64,000 bases of DNA from NCBI RefSeq assembly GCF_900240385.1, contig NZ_OEQH01000005.1:224368-288367 (forward strand). Direction: 5' to 3'. This DNA is from Clostridium minihomine (GTDB taxonomy: Bacteria; Bacillota; Clostridia; Oscillospirales; Acutalibacteraceae). The notes beneath the pieces are model-generated. The model was not told the origin of the DNA. It ran no database searches and saw only the letters and a program-made list of their open reading frames with translations. Positions 8,379 to 17,433 of the stretch are shown one piece after another; the first letter of the stretch is position 1, and each line of letters opens with the position of its first letter. The translations under genes and the position numbers were made by a program.

Positions 8379-9203
8379 TTATTTTGAAAATAGAAATATC
8401 GCTGCCACGATAACACCAAGAACAATTCGATACCAACCAAATACTTTAAAGTTGTGACGTTTGATGTATACGGTTAAAAATCGAATGGCAAGAATAGAGA
8501 CGAAAAAAGCCACAATGGTTCCTGTCAATAAAACGGCGATTTCCAAGCTTGTGCCTGGCAGGCCAAGCTTTGCTGTTTTTAGCAGACTGGCGCCAAACAT
8601 CACCGGGATTGCCAAATAAAAGGTGAATTCAGTGGCTGCCACTCTAGAAGTGCCAAGAAGCATGGCTCCGATAATCGTTGCCCCGGATCGGGACGTGCCG
8701 GGGATGAGCGCCAGTACTTGAAATATCCCAATCAGAAGTGCAGTTCGATAATCAATTTGATGAACCTCTTTGATTTTGGGGGTTCGATCCATAGTCTTGT
8801 TTTCAATCAGAATAAATAAAATACCATATAAAATCAATGTAAAGGATACGGTTTGATAGTTATAAAACAGGCTGTCGATCCAATCATCCAGCAAAAGACC
8901 GATGATAGCTGCCGGAATGCATGCAAACAGTATTTTTCCCCAAAGAGACAGGATGTCTTTTTTTACATGAAGCTTTCCTTCGTTGGAGAAGGGCAATAGC
9001 TTTTTCCAATAAAATGTGATTACTGCAAAAATTGCCCCAAGCTGTATCACCACAAAGAACAGTTCTTTAAACTCTTGAGACGCATTTAACTTTAAGAATT
9101 CATCTAATAGAATCAAATGTCCCGTGCTGCTGATGGGCAGCCATTCGGTAATCCCTTCTACGATTCCCAAAAGGATGGCTTTTAAAATTTCTATCATGTC
9201 CAT
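8379..9203 (-). CDS. uppP: Undecaprenyl-diphosphatase (UppP/BacA)
   Basis: UppP dephosphorylates undecaprenyl pyrophosphate at the membrane to recycle the lipid carrier for peptidoglycan and teichoic acid synthesis, and overproduction gives bacitracin resistance. The 274-residue protein is the usual length, with about eight membrane segments. It carries both signature motifs: GIVEGITEWLPISSTGHL near the N-terminus, with the catalytic Glu and the first polar loop, and PGTSRSGATI near residue 170. The start could be residue 1 or the Met three codons later. It stands alone. Functionally it relates to the BceAB-type module at 25-29 kb, but the two are not linked in one operon. Confidence 0.95.
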   Translation of the reverse strand: MDMIEILKAILLGIVEGITEWLPISSTGHLILLDEFLKLNASQEFKELFFVVIQLGAIFAVITFYWKKLLPFSNEGKLHVKKDILSLWGKILFACIPAAIIGLLLDDWIDSLFYNYQTVSFTLILYGILFILIENKTMDRTPKIKEVHQIDYRTALLIGIFQVLALIPGTSRSGATIIGAMLLGTSRVAATEFTFYLAIPVMFGASLLKTAKLGLPGTSLEIAVLLTGTIVAFFVSILAIRFLTVYIKRHNFKVFGWYRIVLGVIVAAIFLFSK

Positions 9204-9887
9204 ATAACGATTCGAGCTCCCATTCTATCAATCAAAAATTTCTGTATGTTGGAAGGACAAGCCGAAATTACTTTTTCTGTTTGGCTTGATATCAAAGGAA
9301 CTGCTGTTTGGGGATCCCTTATTTTTTTCCACTTGATATTCCTCCATTCTTGGTAAGATTGTTCTTCGATATTTTGGGATGGGTTGTTTCATTTCTCTTT
9401 TGCTGCCCGGTAATTTTGATTTTATGGAATCTTTTTCCCATCTTGTTCGGGCTGGATGTTTGCTTTAATGATTTGCTTCTAATTTTTATCCCACGATATC
9501 ATACCATTTTTTCGGGGCTCAGAAAACCATTCACAGAAAAGTTTACAGTTCTGACACGGACGGCCGCTTTATAACTTGATAAGAATAAATAAAACAGAAA
9601 ATGTTTGTGGCACAAAGGGGAAAATCAAAGATTATTTTCTCGTTTATTCCTGCTGATCCGGTTCCTTTTTCCGTTTTTATCCGTTATAATAAAAACAAAG
9701 AATTTTGCCTTTTTGTGTGCAAATCAAGACAGTTTTCATTCTTTGTTAGTCAGAATATGAACCGGGTTTTTGGGATCCGCTGTTTCCGGTTTTTGTTATT
9801 TTAAGGGGAGAAAAACGTGTTTGGGCATAGCTGGAACTCAACTTTATTTTCGTATTTTTAAAAATCATTTGGGTCAGGAGGTTCCTT
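9204..9887. other. Long non-coding stretch upstream of 5-formyl-THF cyclo-ligase
   Basis: About 680 bp, T-rich on the plus strand, with short open frames that lack ribosome-binding sites and read as Phe/Leu/Ile-rich strings. I do not accept any of them as genes. A TATAAT (9685-9690) with a weak TTCCTT 17 bp upstream may be the promoter for the cyclo-ligase. The resulting ~190-nt leader has some hairpin potential (CAAAGAA near 9696 with TTCTTTG near 9740; ACCGG with CCGGT further on), but I cannot match it to a known RNA. Confidence 0.4.
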
Positions 9888-10463
9888 ATGACACTTGTGG
9901 AAGAAAAAAAATTACTTCGTACTGAAATTAAGAATCGAATCTCGAACCTTTCCGCAGAATATGTTCGCGAGTCGGACAAAGCCATTGTTCAAAACATGTT
10001 ACAGCACCCCTGGTATCAAGAAGCAAACATGATTTTCTGCTTTGTGGGGACTGAGAAAGAAATTCATACAAAACTATTTCTCGAGCAGGCATTTGCCGAT
10101 CACAAAAGAGTGTGTGTTCCTTTGTGTGTGGCAAAAGGAGTGATGGAGCCCCGAGAGATCGGTTCCCTTTCGGAACTTGTTCAACAAGGCCATTACGGAA
10201 TTTTAGAACCGGCAAACAATAGCCGGCGTGTTTTAACCGATGAAATCGATTTGGCAATTCTTCCTTGTGTTACCTACAATAAAAAAGGGGAAAGGCTGGG
10301 GCATGGCGGCGGCTATTACGATCGCTTTTTGGAAAAGGCAGGCTTTCGCTCTATCCTTATTTGCCGGGAACAGCTTTTAAGCGAGCAAATTCCCATGGAA
10401 GAACATGATATCCGAATTCCGGCTGTCATTACGGAGCTGGGTTGCTTTTCCACCATGGAGTGA
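9888..10463 (+). CDS. 5-formyltetrahydrofolate cyclo-ligase
   Basis: The enzyme (MTHFS, YgfA/YqgN type) converts 5-formyl-THF to 5,10-methenyl-THF using ATP, and so salvages the inhibitory storage form of folate. The ATG at 9888 follows AGGAGG. The 191-residue length fits the family. Visible motifs are the N-terminal basic helix with R-x-E-I-K-N-R, a central PxC-like ligand segment (VCVPLCVAKG), and the highly diagnostic GERLGHGGGYYDRFL near residue 135, which binds ATP and Mg. It is monocistronic between the long non-coding stretch and a strong terminator. Confidence 0.95.
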   Translation: MTLVEEKKLLRTEIKNRISNLSAEYVRESDKAIVQNMLQHPWYQEANMIFCFVGTEKEIHTKLFLEQAFADHKRVCVPLCVAKGVMEPREIGSLSELVQQGHYGILEPANNSRRVLTDEIDLAILPCVTYNKKGERLGHGGGYYDRFLEKAGFRSILICREQLLSEQIPMEEHDIRIPAVITELGCFSTME

Positions 10464-10516
10464 TGCTGAGCTATGACATGTTTCTGTCTCAAAAAAGAGA
10501 GAAACCCAATGAAACT

Positions 10517-10570
10517 GAAAGGAACCGTACAAAAATCCCATGCAGGGATCTTTTGTACGGTTCCTTTATT
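10517..10570. terminator. Bidirectional terminator
   Basis: A long stem, AAGGAACCGTACAAAA with its complement, enclosing an inner GATCCC-type hairpin. It separates the plus-strand cyclo-ligase from the minus-strand iron operon and can work for both. Confidence 0.8.
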
Positions 10571-10667
10571 CATTTACAATAAAGATAGTGCGTTCTAGAT
10601 GCAGTTTGCGGTGTTGCATTTGAACTCAACCTGTGCTAATAATGCAGCGAATTCAGAAAGGGAAACG

Positions 10668-11465
10668 CTATTGCTTGATCAGGTTATAAGAAATGCAGGT
10701 GGGGCGTCCGGTATGGGGCTCCGCCATAATTTCTGCATCAATATGAAAGGTTTCTTTTAACACTTCGTGAGTCATCACTTGTTCCGGTGTGCCGTGGCAA
10801 ATAATATTGCCGGAGCGGATGGCTATCATATAATCGGCAAAGCGGGCGGCCAGATTCAGATCATGAAGCACCATTACAATGGTGCAGCCCTGTTCCCGGT
10901 TGAGCCGATACAGCAGTTCTAATACTTCCAGCTGATAGGCCAAATCCAGATAGGTGGTGGGTTCATCCAGCAAAATTAAGTCGGTTTGCTGCGCAAGAGC
11001 CATAGCAATCCAAACCCGCTGACGCTGCCCGCCGGACAAATTATCTACGGCTGTTGTTTCCAAATCGGTTAGCTTTGTCACTTCCAGCGCCCAACGGATG
11101 ATCTGTTTATCCTGTGGCTGTAATTTTCCGAATCCCCGCTGGTGGGGAAAGCGGCCATAAGCGACCAGTTCACCCACGGTAAGCCCTGCCGGTGCTTGGG
11201 GGGACTGAGGCAAAATGGCCATTTTCTGCGCCACTTCTTTTGTGGTAAGCTGGCGGATATCATCGCCGTTTAAATACACCATGCCGCCTTTGGGCTTTAA
11301 AATGCGCCCCACAGCTTTTAATACGGTGGATTTTCCGCATCCGTTGGGGCCGATAATGGTGGTGATTTTCCCCTGAGGGATCTGCATGTCCAAGTCATCA
11401 ACCACCAGATGATCTTCATAAGAAATGGCCAGATTTTCTGCCACGATGCTGTTCATTTCACTCAC
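10668..11465 (-). CDS. Iron-siderophore ABC transporter, ATP-binding protein
   Basis: This is a FhuC/FepC-type ATPase powering a type II (BtuCD-like) importer. In its 265 residues I see Walker A (GPNGCGKST, near residue 40), the Q-loop at LPQSPQAP, a signature LSGGQRQRVWIAMALAQ, Walker B LILLDEPTTYLDL, and an H-loop in VLHDLNLAAR; the TYLD variant is typical of siderophore ATPases. It is the last gene of a five-gene minus-strand order: binding protein, exporter-fold ABC protein, FecCD, FecCD, ATPase. It lies 17 bp after the second permease. The importer presumably serves the three binding proteins encoded upstream. Confidence 0.93.
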   Translation of the reverse strand: MSEMNSIVAENLAISYEDHLVVDDLDMQIPQGKITTIIGPNGCGKSTVLKAVGRILKPKGGMVYLNGDDIRQLTTKEVAQKMAILPQSPQAPAGLTVGELVAYGRFPHQRGFGKLQPQDKQIIRWALEVTKLTDLETTAVDNLSGGQRQRVWIAMALAQQTDLILLDEPTTYLDLAYQLEVLELLYRLNREQGCTIVMVLHDLNLAARFADYMIAIRSGNIICHGTPEQVMTHEVLKETFHIDAEIMAEPHTGRPTCISYNLIKQ

Positions 11466-11482
11466 TCCTTTGAAAAGGGTTT

Positions 11483-12535
11483 TTATGCATTGCTTTTTGC
11501 CAGCAAATAAAGGAAATAGGGGGCGCCGATGATTGCCACCATGATTCCTGTTGGGATTTCAGAGGGCTGTACGATCACCCGCGCGATGGTGTCGGCAACA
11601 GACACCAACACGGCTCCTGTCAATGCACAGGTGGGGAGAAGCACCGCATGACGGGGCCCCACCAGCCGCCGGGCCAAATGGGGGGCTATCAGCCCGACAA
11701 AGCTGATGCTGCCGCTGACGGCCACACAAGAAGCTGCCAATGCAACAGAAGCCCCCAGCAGCCTGCGCCGTTCTTTTTCTACAGAGGCACCCAGGCTGTA
11801 AGCCACGTCGTCCCCCAAGCTTAAAACATCCAATACCCGGGCTTTTGTCAAAACATAGGGGATCAGAACCAACAACCATGGCAAAAGGGCTAACACAAAC
11901 TTCCAGTTGCTGCCCCAGATGCTGCCGGCTTGCCAGGTTGCCACAAAGTCAAACTGGGTTTCGTCCAGCTTGACCACCAGCACGGTAGTCAAAGCCGAAA
12001 TTCCGGCCTGTATTGCCACACCGGTTAAAATTAGGCGCATGGGGGCAACGCCTTCTCCTTTTTTAAAGGCCAGTGCATAAATAGCCACGGCGGTTACCCC
12101 GGCCCCGGCCAGCGCCAGAAACGGCAAAGTAAACACGGATAAAAAGGACTGTGCACCAAAGAACAGCACATACAGAATCACCATGAGCCCTGCGCCCGCA
12201 TTGATTCCCAACAGGCCGGGATCTGCCAGCGCGTTTTTCGAAATGCCCTGTATTATGCAGCCGGACAGCGCAAGCCCGGATCCCACAAGCATAGAAACCA
12301 CAATACGGGGCAGCCGGAACCCGAACAGAATCAGGTTTTCTTTGCCGGTTCCCCCGCCAAACAGTGTTCTAAGGGTGTCCAGGGGCGATAGCTTTGTATA
12401 TCCGGTATTCATGCTAATGAGAAAAGAAAGAACCAGCAGTATTGCGCATCCAATGACAATGGCAGCATTCCGTTTGGCTATTTTGCGCTGATAGGCTTCG
12501 TTTTTTATTTGTTGAGCAGTCATTTGCTTGTTCAT
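11483..12535 (-). CDS. FecCD family iron-siderophore permease (second)
   Basis: A 350-residue inner-membrane permease of the FecCD family, with about ten membrane segments and an N-terminal cytoplasmic stretch of roughly 25 residues. Family motifs include GFRLPRIVVSMLVGSGLALSG near residue 75, NPLADPG-like NALADPGLLGINAGAG, and the GLIAPHLARRLVGPRH coupling loop near residue 275 that contacts the ATPase. It starts 3 bp after the preceding permease gene and probably forms a heterodimer with it. The sequence differs clearly from its neighbour, so the pair is not a recent duplication. Confidence 0.93.
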   Translation of the reverse strand: MNKQMTAQQIKNEAYQRKIAKRNAAIVIGCAILLVLSFLISMNTGYTKLSPLDTLRTLFGGGTGKENLILFGFRLPRIVVSMLVGSGLALSGCIIQGISKNALADPGLLGINAGAGLMVILYVLFFGAQSFLSVFTLPFLALAGAGVTAVAIYALAFKKGEGVAPMRLILTGVAIQAGISALTTVLVVKLDETQFDFVATWQAGSIWGSNWKFVLALLPWLLVLIPYVLTKARVLDVLSLGDDVAYSLGASVEKERRRLLGASVALAASCVAVSGSISFVGLIAPHLARRLVGPRHAVLLPTCALTGAVLVSVADTIARVIVQPSEIPTGIMVAIIGAPYFLYLLAKSNA

Positions 12536-12537
12536 CC

Positions 12538-13590
12538 TTAGATCGCCCTCCTTTGTTTTCGGGATAGATACAAAAAGAAGGGAACGCCCACAAGGGCAGT
12601 GAGAACGCCGATGGGGGTTTCAAAGGGGGGATTCAGCATTCTTGCGCCCAAATCTGCCAGCACCATTAAAATTGCGCCCAATACGGCAGAGGAGGGAATG
12701 ATCCAACGGTAATCCACACCCACCAGATAGCGGGCCAAGTGCGGAATCATCAGCCCCACAAAGCCCACTGATCCCACAACCGAAACAGAGGCTCCCGCCA
12801 AAATCAAAACAATCAGAGAACAAAGCACATTGACGGCGATGGTATTCAGCCCCAAGCCTTTTGCCACATCTTCCCCCAGACTTAACAGGGATACCGAACG
12901 GGATAAAACAATCGCTGCCAGCAAGGCGCCCAAAATCCAGGGAGTCATAATTTGAACTTGCTCCCAATTGGAACCCGCAACTCCGCCCACTGTCCAAAAC
13001 ATAATATCCTGAGCCACATGAAAGTACAGGGCAATTCCCTGGCTCAAAGCGGCCAAAAGCGCACTGACTGCCGCGCCTGCCAGCACCAGGCGCATGGGGG
13101 TGGCCCCACCCCGGCGCATAGAAGCGATGCCTTGAACCAAAACGGTTCCCAGTGCTGCCCCCAAAAAGGAAAAGAGAATGATTTGAAGGTAACCCATTCC
13201 GGGGAAAAAGGCAAAACAGAGCGAAAGTGCAAAACCTGCCCCTGCGTTCAGGCCCAACAAACCCGAATCGGCCATGGGGTTGCGTGTGGTTCCCTGCATA
13301 ATGGCCCCGGATACAGCAAAGGCTGCACCCACCAAAGCGCTGGCGATTACGCGGGGCAGGCGCAGATCCAGAACAATGAGGTGGTGGGTGTTTTCTTTAT
13401 CAAAGCGGAACAGGGCATCCCATACCGTTTGCAGCGAAATCTCGGCTGCCCCTTTGGTGATGGAAAACGCCATCAAAAAGCAAAGCAGTCCGGATCCGCC
13501 AAACAGAATGAGCCATGCTACCCAGACCCGGCTGTTTTGTTTATGTTGTATGGTTTGAGCCGGCTGTGCCGGATTGTTCGGTGAATTCAT
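12538..13590 (-). CDS. FecCD family iron-siderophore permease (first)
   Basis: A 350-residue FecCD-family permease with about ten membrane segments and a Gln/Asn-rich cytoplasmic N-terminus. It contains LRLPRVIASALVGAAFAVSG, then NPMADSGLLGLNAGAG and the coupling-helix region VGLMIPHLARYLVGVDYR near residue 280. Its ATG overlaps the stop of the exporter-fold ABC gene (ATGA), so the importer and the exporter-fold protein are translationally coupled. With its partner permease and the ATPase it forms a complete siderophore importer. Confidence 0.93.
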   Translation of the reverse strand: MNSPNNPAQPAQTIQHKQNSRVWVAWLILFGGSGLLCFLMAFSITKGAAEISLQTVWDALFRFDKENTHHLIVLDLRLPRVIASALVGAAFAVSGAIMQGTTRNPMADSGLLGLNAGAGFALSLCFAFFPGMGYLQIILFSFLGAALGTVLVQGIASMRRGGATPMRLVLAGAAVSALLAALSQGIALYFHVAQDIMFWTVGGVAGSNWEQVQIMTPWILGALLAAIVLSRSVSLLSLGEDVAKGLGLNTIAVNVLCSLIVLILAGASVSVVGSVGFVGLMIPHLARYLVGVDYRWIIPSSAVLGAILMVLADLGARMLNPPFETPIGVLTALVGVPFFLYLSRKQRRAI

Positions 13591-15365
13591 TTTGATTTGT
13601 TGCCTCCTTGCCGCTTTGCTCCGGCCTGTGCCTGATGCAGGCGGCTATAGATTCCCCCCTGCTGTATCAGTTCTTGATGTTCTCCTTGCTCTGCAATTCC
13701 GTTTTCGCTCAGCACGATGATACGGTCGGCCTGTTGTATGGTTGCCAAACGGTGAGCAACCACCAATGTGGTGCGTCCTTTGGAAAGCTCTGCCAAAGAC
13801 TGCTGAATGGCAGCTTCTGTTTGTGTGTCCAGAGAAGACGTGGCTTCGTCTAAAATCAGAATCGGTGGGTTTTTCAGAAACATTCGGGCGATGGAAAGCC
13901 GTTGTTTTTGTCCGCCGGACAGCTTTACGCCCCGTTCCCCAATGACCGTGTCCAAGCCATTCGGTTGTTGGCTGATAAATTCATCCAGCTGTGCCTGCCG
14001 GGCTGCTTCCCGAATTTCTGACTCAGTGGCATCCAGCTTTCCGAACCGAATGTTTTCCCGAATGGTGCCAGAGAATAAGAAAACATCTTGCTGCACCACG
14101 CCGATTTGCCGGCGAAGAGAAGCCAGCGTCATCTGGCGGATATCGATTCCATCAATGGTAATGCGGCCGGAATCCGGTTCATAAAACCGGGGAAGCAGGC
14201 TGCATAGTGTGGATTTCCCCGCCCCAGAGGTTCCCACAAAGGCAACGGTTTCTCCGGCATGGATGGTCAGGCTGATGTTTTCCAGCACATGGCGATTTTC
14301 TTCATAGCCGAATGTGACGGCTTCATAACGAATATCCCCTTTTAACGAGGTAACTTCCACAGCATCTTTTGCGTCCTGAATTTCCGGCTCGGTATCCAAC
14401 AGTTCCACACAATTCTGAAAGCCCGCCATACCGTTAGGAAATCGAACAGAAAAAGCTGCCAGCATTCGAATGGGCGCCATGGTTACGTTTGTTAAAAGAA
14501 TAAAGCGGAACAGTTCGCCGTTGCTCATCGTTCCGTTTAGGGTAAAATAACTGCCCCCCAGCAAAGCAAGAACTGGCAGAATGCTGAGAAAAACATAAGA
14601 AACCGCTTCGTTTTTTGCCGTGTTACGAAAGCCCTCTATTTTGGCTTCACAAAAACTTCGGTTATCTTCAATAAAAAGATCTCTTTGGTAATCTTCATTG
14701 GCAAAGGCCTGTACCACGCGGATGCCCCCAATGCCGTCTTCCAGACGGTTTAGAAAACCGCCGATGGCTCCAAACAGTTTTGATCTGGCTGCCACCAGTT
14801 TGTGCATATAATAGATGTTGATCATGAGCAGAACCGCTACACAAATGCTTAGAAGCAATGCCAGCTGCCAGTTAGTTCGGAACATCAGGGTCATAGAACC
14901 GAGCAAAGTGAAGGTGGCGATTAAAAAATGTTCCGGCCCGTAATGAGCCATGTTGCCCACATCCAGCAAATCGTTGGAAATCCGCGAGGCAAGCTGTCCG
15001 GTTTTATGATTATCGAAGAATCGGAAGGAAAGCTTTTGCAGGTGGGTGTAAAGTTCTGTGCGCAAATCGGTTTCAATGTACAGCCCAAGACACTCGCCCC
15101 AATAACCCACGATGTATTTCAGACCGGTGTTGATAAGATAAATTACCGTAAGGGCGGCGCAGGCAGAAAGAATCAGGTTCCAGTTTCCGGTGGGAAGGAG
15201 CGAATCCACAATGTGGCTGACGGTAACCGGAAAAAGCAGTTCCAGCAAAGCGGCCGATACGGCACAGAATAAATCCAGAAAAAATAGTCCTTTATAAGGA
15301 CAGTAATATTTAAAAAATCGTTTGACAGTTTGAATCACAGCTGATTTTTCTTTCCTTTCACTCAA
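13587..15365 (-). CDS. ABC transporter, fused membrane and ATPase domains (exporter fold)
   Basis: This is a 592-residue half-transporter with six membrane segments (residues ~15-310) and a C-terminal ATPase with Walker A VGTSGAGKST near 385, Q-loop VVQQDVFLFSGT, signature LSGGQKQRLSIARMFL, and Walker B ILILDEATSSLD. It would work as a homodimer. It is in one operon with a FecCD importer, overlapping it by 4 bp. Exporter-fold proteins beside siderophore genes may export siderophores or their products, but in mycobacteria (IrtAB) and Yersinia (YbtPQ) such proteins import siderophores, so direction cannot be assigned. The start is uncertain: the TTG at 15365 is the longest option, and a GTG nine codons later is possible. 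Confidence 0.88.
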   Translation of the reverse strand: MSERKEKSAVIQTVKRFFKYYCPYKGLFFLDLFCAVSAALLELLFPVTVSHIVDSLLPTGNWNLILSACAALTVIYLINTGLKYIVGYWGECLGLYIETDLRTELYTHLQKLSFRFFDNHKTGQLASRISNDLLDVGNMAHYGPEHFLIATFTLLGSMTLMFRTNWQLALLLSICVAVLLMINIYYMHKLVAARSKLFGAIGGFLNRLEDGIGGIRVVQAFANEDYQRDLFIEDNRSFCEAKIEGFRNTAKNEAVSYVFLSILPVLALLGGSYFTLNGTMSNGELFRFILLTNVTMAPIRMLAAFSVRFPNGMAGFQNCVELLDTEPEIQDAKDAVEVTSLKGDIRYEAVTFGYEENRHVLENISLTIHAGETVAFVGTSGAGKSTLCSLLPRFYEPDSGRITIDGIDIRQMTLASLRRQIGVVQQDVFLFSGTIRENIRFGKLDATESEIREAARQAQLDEFISQQPNGLDTVIGERGVKLSGGQKQRLSIARMFLKNPPILILDEATSSLDTQTEAAIQQSLAELSKGRTTLVVAHRLATIQQADRIIVLSENGIAEQGEHQELIQQGGIYSRLHQAQAGAKRQGGNKSK

Positions 15366-15424
15366 AATTTGTTTATCCGTTCAAAAATGCGAAGTTTTTT
15401 GAAAATAAACAGAGCGAAGCAAGG

Positions 15425-15480
15425 CAAAAACCGGGTGTCGTCCGCTGTCAGCGGGCTGCGCCCGGTTTTTCCTTTTTTAT
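15425..15480 (-). terminator. Internal terminator or attenuator of the iron operon
   Basis: Read on the minus strand, AACCGGG pairs with CCCGGTT around an inner CCGCT/AGCGG hairpin and is followed by TTTTTG. It lies between the binding-protein gene and the exporter-fold gene, so the binding protein would be made in excess over the membrane parts. Confidence 0.65.
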
Positions 15481-15488
15481 TTTTTAAA

Positions 15489-16457
15489 TCAGTGATTTGT
15501 TTCTTCTACCACACGAACCACCTCATCCAAAGCCCAGTCCAGAGTCAAAACATCCCCTGCGGACAGACGTGCCCCCAAGGTATAAACATGATTGTTTTTG
15601 ACTGCGGACAAAGAGTTCCAAACCGAATGATTGGTAAATTCCTGTTTCAGTTCTGGCATGCTTGCGTCGTTTACACTGGTCAGAAAAATATAATCCGGGT
15701 TATATTCGGTTAGCTGATCCAAAGACAAATTCGCCCCTGCGGTCAATTCTTTCAGGGGGGCTGCATCCGGCAGAGTCAGACCCAAGACCTCATAAATAGT
15801 TGGCCAGGTGCTGGCGGGATAAATATAGGTGGCATTTTTAGATGACAGCTGGATGAGCAGAGCGGTTTTTCCTTCCGGAATCTCATCAGACAGTTTTGAC
15901 TTTACGTTTTTTGCTTTCTCTTCATAAGAGGAAATCCAAGATTCTGCCTCTTCAGCTTTTCCCAATATATCACCGATGGTGCGAAGGTTTTCAATGGCAT
16001 TGCCGAAAAAAGGCCCGACAACAGTTGGGGCGATTTTACTAAGTGCTTCAATGGTATCTTCATTGGTGACATTCATGGGTGTAATGATTAGTTCCGGCTC
16101 AAGTTCCAGAATTTTTTCATAATTCAGGTTGCTTACTGCCCCCACAGATTCAATGCCCTCTTTTTGCGTTTCGTCTAAACTGGTCAGCCAGTTTTCGGCA
16201 GCACCTGCAGGTTTTATTCCCAAAGCGATGGCTTCTGCGGTCATATTAATGGTTACAATCCGCTGCGGATTCACAGGGATTTCTACCTCACGCCCAGCTT
16301 TATCCACATAGGTTTTGGTTTGTGTCGTACCGGCAGAAGAGGATTCCGACACTCCCGGGTTACTGCTTTCTGGGGAAGTGCCGGCACAGCCGGTCAATAC
16401 GCCGGCCAGCAATGAGATAGAGGCAAAGATTCCGATCCATTTATTCGTTGTTTTCAT
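15489..16457 (-). CDS. Siderophore-binding lipoprotein 1
   Basis: A periplasmic-binding-protein-like (FepB/FhuD, class III) lipoprotein that captures ferric siderophore outside the membrane. I choose the second Met (16457), because AGGAGA directly abuts the first. A signal peptide ends in a lipobox, LAGVLTGC. The mature part has the family opening VEIPVNPQRIVTINM, the spacer helix, and the EPELIITP/IAPTV segment. It is the first gene ahead of the exporter-fold and FecCD genes, and is therefore the likely main partner of that importer. An iron-box promoter precedes it (16486-16543) and an attenuator follows it. Confidence 0.9.
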   Translation of the reverse strand: MKTTNKWIGIFASISLLAGVLTGCAGTSPESSNPGVSESSSAGTTQTKTYVDKAGREVEIPVNPQRIVTINMTAEAIALGIKPAGAAENWLTSLDETQKEGIESVGAVSNLNYEKILELEPELIITPMNVTNEDTIEALSKIAPTVVGPFFGNAIENLRTIGDILGKAEEAESWISSYEEKAKNVKSKLSDEIPEGKTALLIQLSSKNATYIYPASTWPTIYEVLGLTLPDAAPLKELTAGANLSLDQLTEYNPDYIFLTSVNDASMPELKQEFTNHSVWNSLSAVKNNHVYTLGARLSAGDVLTLDWALDEVVRVVEETNH

Positions 16458-16485
16458 ATGTTTCATTCTCCTATTCGGACAAAGG

Positions 16486-16543
16486 TTAGCGTAACCTAAC
16501 GTTATGCCTTAGTTAGTATAGCAAAAGTGCTTTTCGATTGGAA
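16486..16543 (-). promoter_or_regulatory. Promoter with TTAG-N6-CTAA operator, binding protein 1
   Basis: On the minus strand the -35 is TTCCAA (16538-16543), the spacer is 17 bp and the -10 is TATACT (16515-16520). The inverted repeat TTAG-CGTAAC-CTAA (16486-16499, plus-strand reading) lies just after the expected start of transcription. DtxR-family boxes are similar. Confidence 0.75.
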
Positions 16544-16559
16544 TGGAATAATTCTGAAT

Positions 16560-17384
16560 TCACCATGTATTATTCTTGAATTTGTTTCGAAACTCGCTGG
16601 GGGAAATTCCGAACTGCTTTTTAAAGGCACGGCTGAAATGATAGGGATCTGTGTATCCCACGCTTTTTGCCACAACACTGACCGTAAGAGAAAAATTCAA
16701 CAGAAGTTCTTTGGCTCGGTTTAGCCGGTAAGCAATCAGATAATTCCCCGGCCCCATACCGGAGTATTTTTGAAACAAATAGGACAGGCGGTTTTCGTTT
16801 ACCTGATAGTGCTTGGCCAGCGCACCCACAGAAAGAGGATCCATATAATTCTCGTGGATATAGGCTATGATTTGATCAAACAAAACCTGTGTTTCATTGC
16901 TGTTTGAGCGGTGAACACTGCGAAATAACTCGTCCAGTACACAGCGGAACAGCATTTCGGTGCGAAAGGCATAAATGCCGCCGGGTCGGCTGGAAATCTG
17001 CCACAAGCGTTCCAGCAGTTCCATGAGCCGGGGGCTCTGACCGGTTTGCAGTTCAAAGTGAGAAGAAAGCAGAGAGAAATCTTTCGGTTCGCTGCCGCAG
17101 ATGCTGTAAAGCACCAAAAGGTATTCCCAGTTTTCCTTCCCGACCACCCGGCGGCTTAACTGCAGATTTGCACCGCCATGAACCACATTCCCCGGCGCAA
17201 GAAGATAAGGGGTTCCGTCAAATACAAATTCTGCTTTGCCGCTCAGCGGAAATACAAATCCGGGGCAGGGATCGGACTGACTGCTGTAATACATGCCAGG
17301 TTCCCGAACGAATCGGTGCACCAGCTCAACCCGAAAGGCGGTGTGCGCAAAGTGTTCGGCCAGTGTGTTCATGTCCAGTTTCAC
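16560..17384 (-). CDS. AraC family transcriptional regulator 1
   Basis: The GTG at 17384 follows GGAGG at eight bases. In 274 residues there is an N-terminal cupin-like sensing domain (residues 1-150; FVFPLSGKAEFVFDGTPYLL is the typical block) and a C-terminal double helix-turn-helix of AraC type (residues 170-270) with LSVGALAKHYQVNENRLSYLF and the signature SVGYTDPYHFSRAFKKQFGISPSEFR. It lies 50 bp after binding-protein gene 2, so the two probably share a transcript, and directly before the promoter of binding-protein gene 1. By analogy with YbtA, PchR or Btr it may activate transport genes when siderophore is bound; this is inference. Confidence 0.9.
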   Translation of the reverse strand: MKLDMNTLAEHFAHTAFRVELVHRFVREPGMYYSSQSDPCPGFVFPLSGKAEFVFDGTPYLLAPGNVVHGGANLQLSRRVVGKENWEYLLVLYSICGSEPKDFSLLSSHFELQTGQSPRLMELLERLWQISSRPGGIYAFRTEMLFRCVLDELFRSVHRSNSNETQVLFDQIIAYIHENYMDPLSVGALAKHYQVNENRLSYLFQKYSGMGPGNYLIAYRLNRAKELLLNFSLTVSVVAKSVGYTDPYHFSRAFKKQFGISPSEFRNKFKNNTW

Positions 17385-17433
17385 TTTGGGTTCCTCCTTC
17401 CGGGTGCTGCTTTTCTATTCGGCTGGGGTTCAT

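Noticed and set aside
9308..9804. Two open frames of 88 and 67 codons
   Set aside because: Phe/Leu/Ile-rich translation of T-rich DNA, no ribosome-binding sites, no family resemblance.
12952..13584. 210-codon open frame opposite a FecCD permease gene
   Set aside because: It is antisense to a strongly supported permease and has the composition of a reverse-frame shadow.
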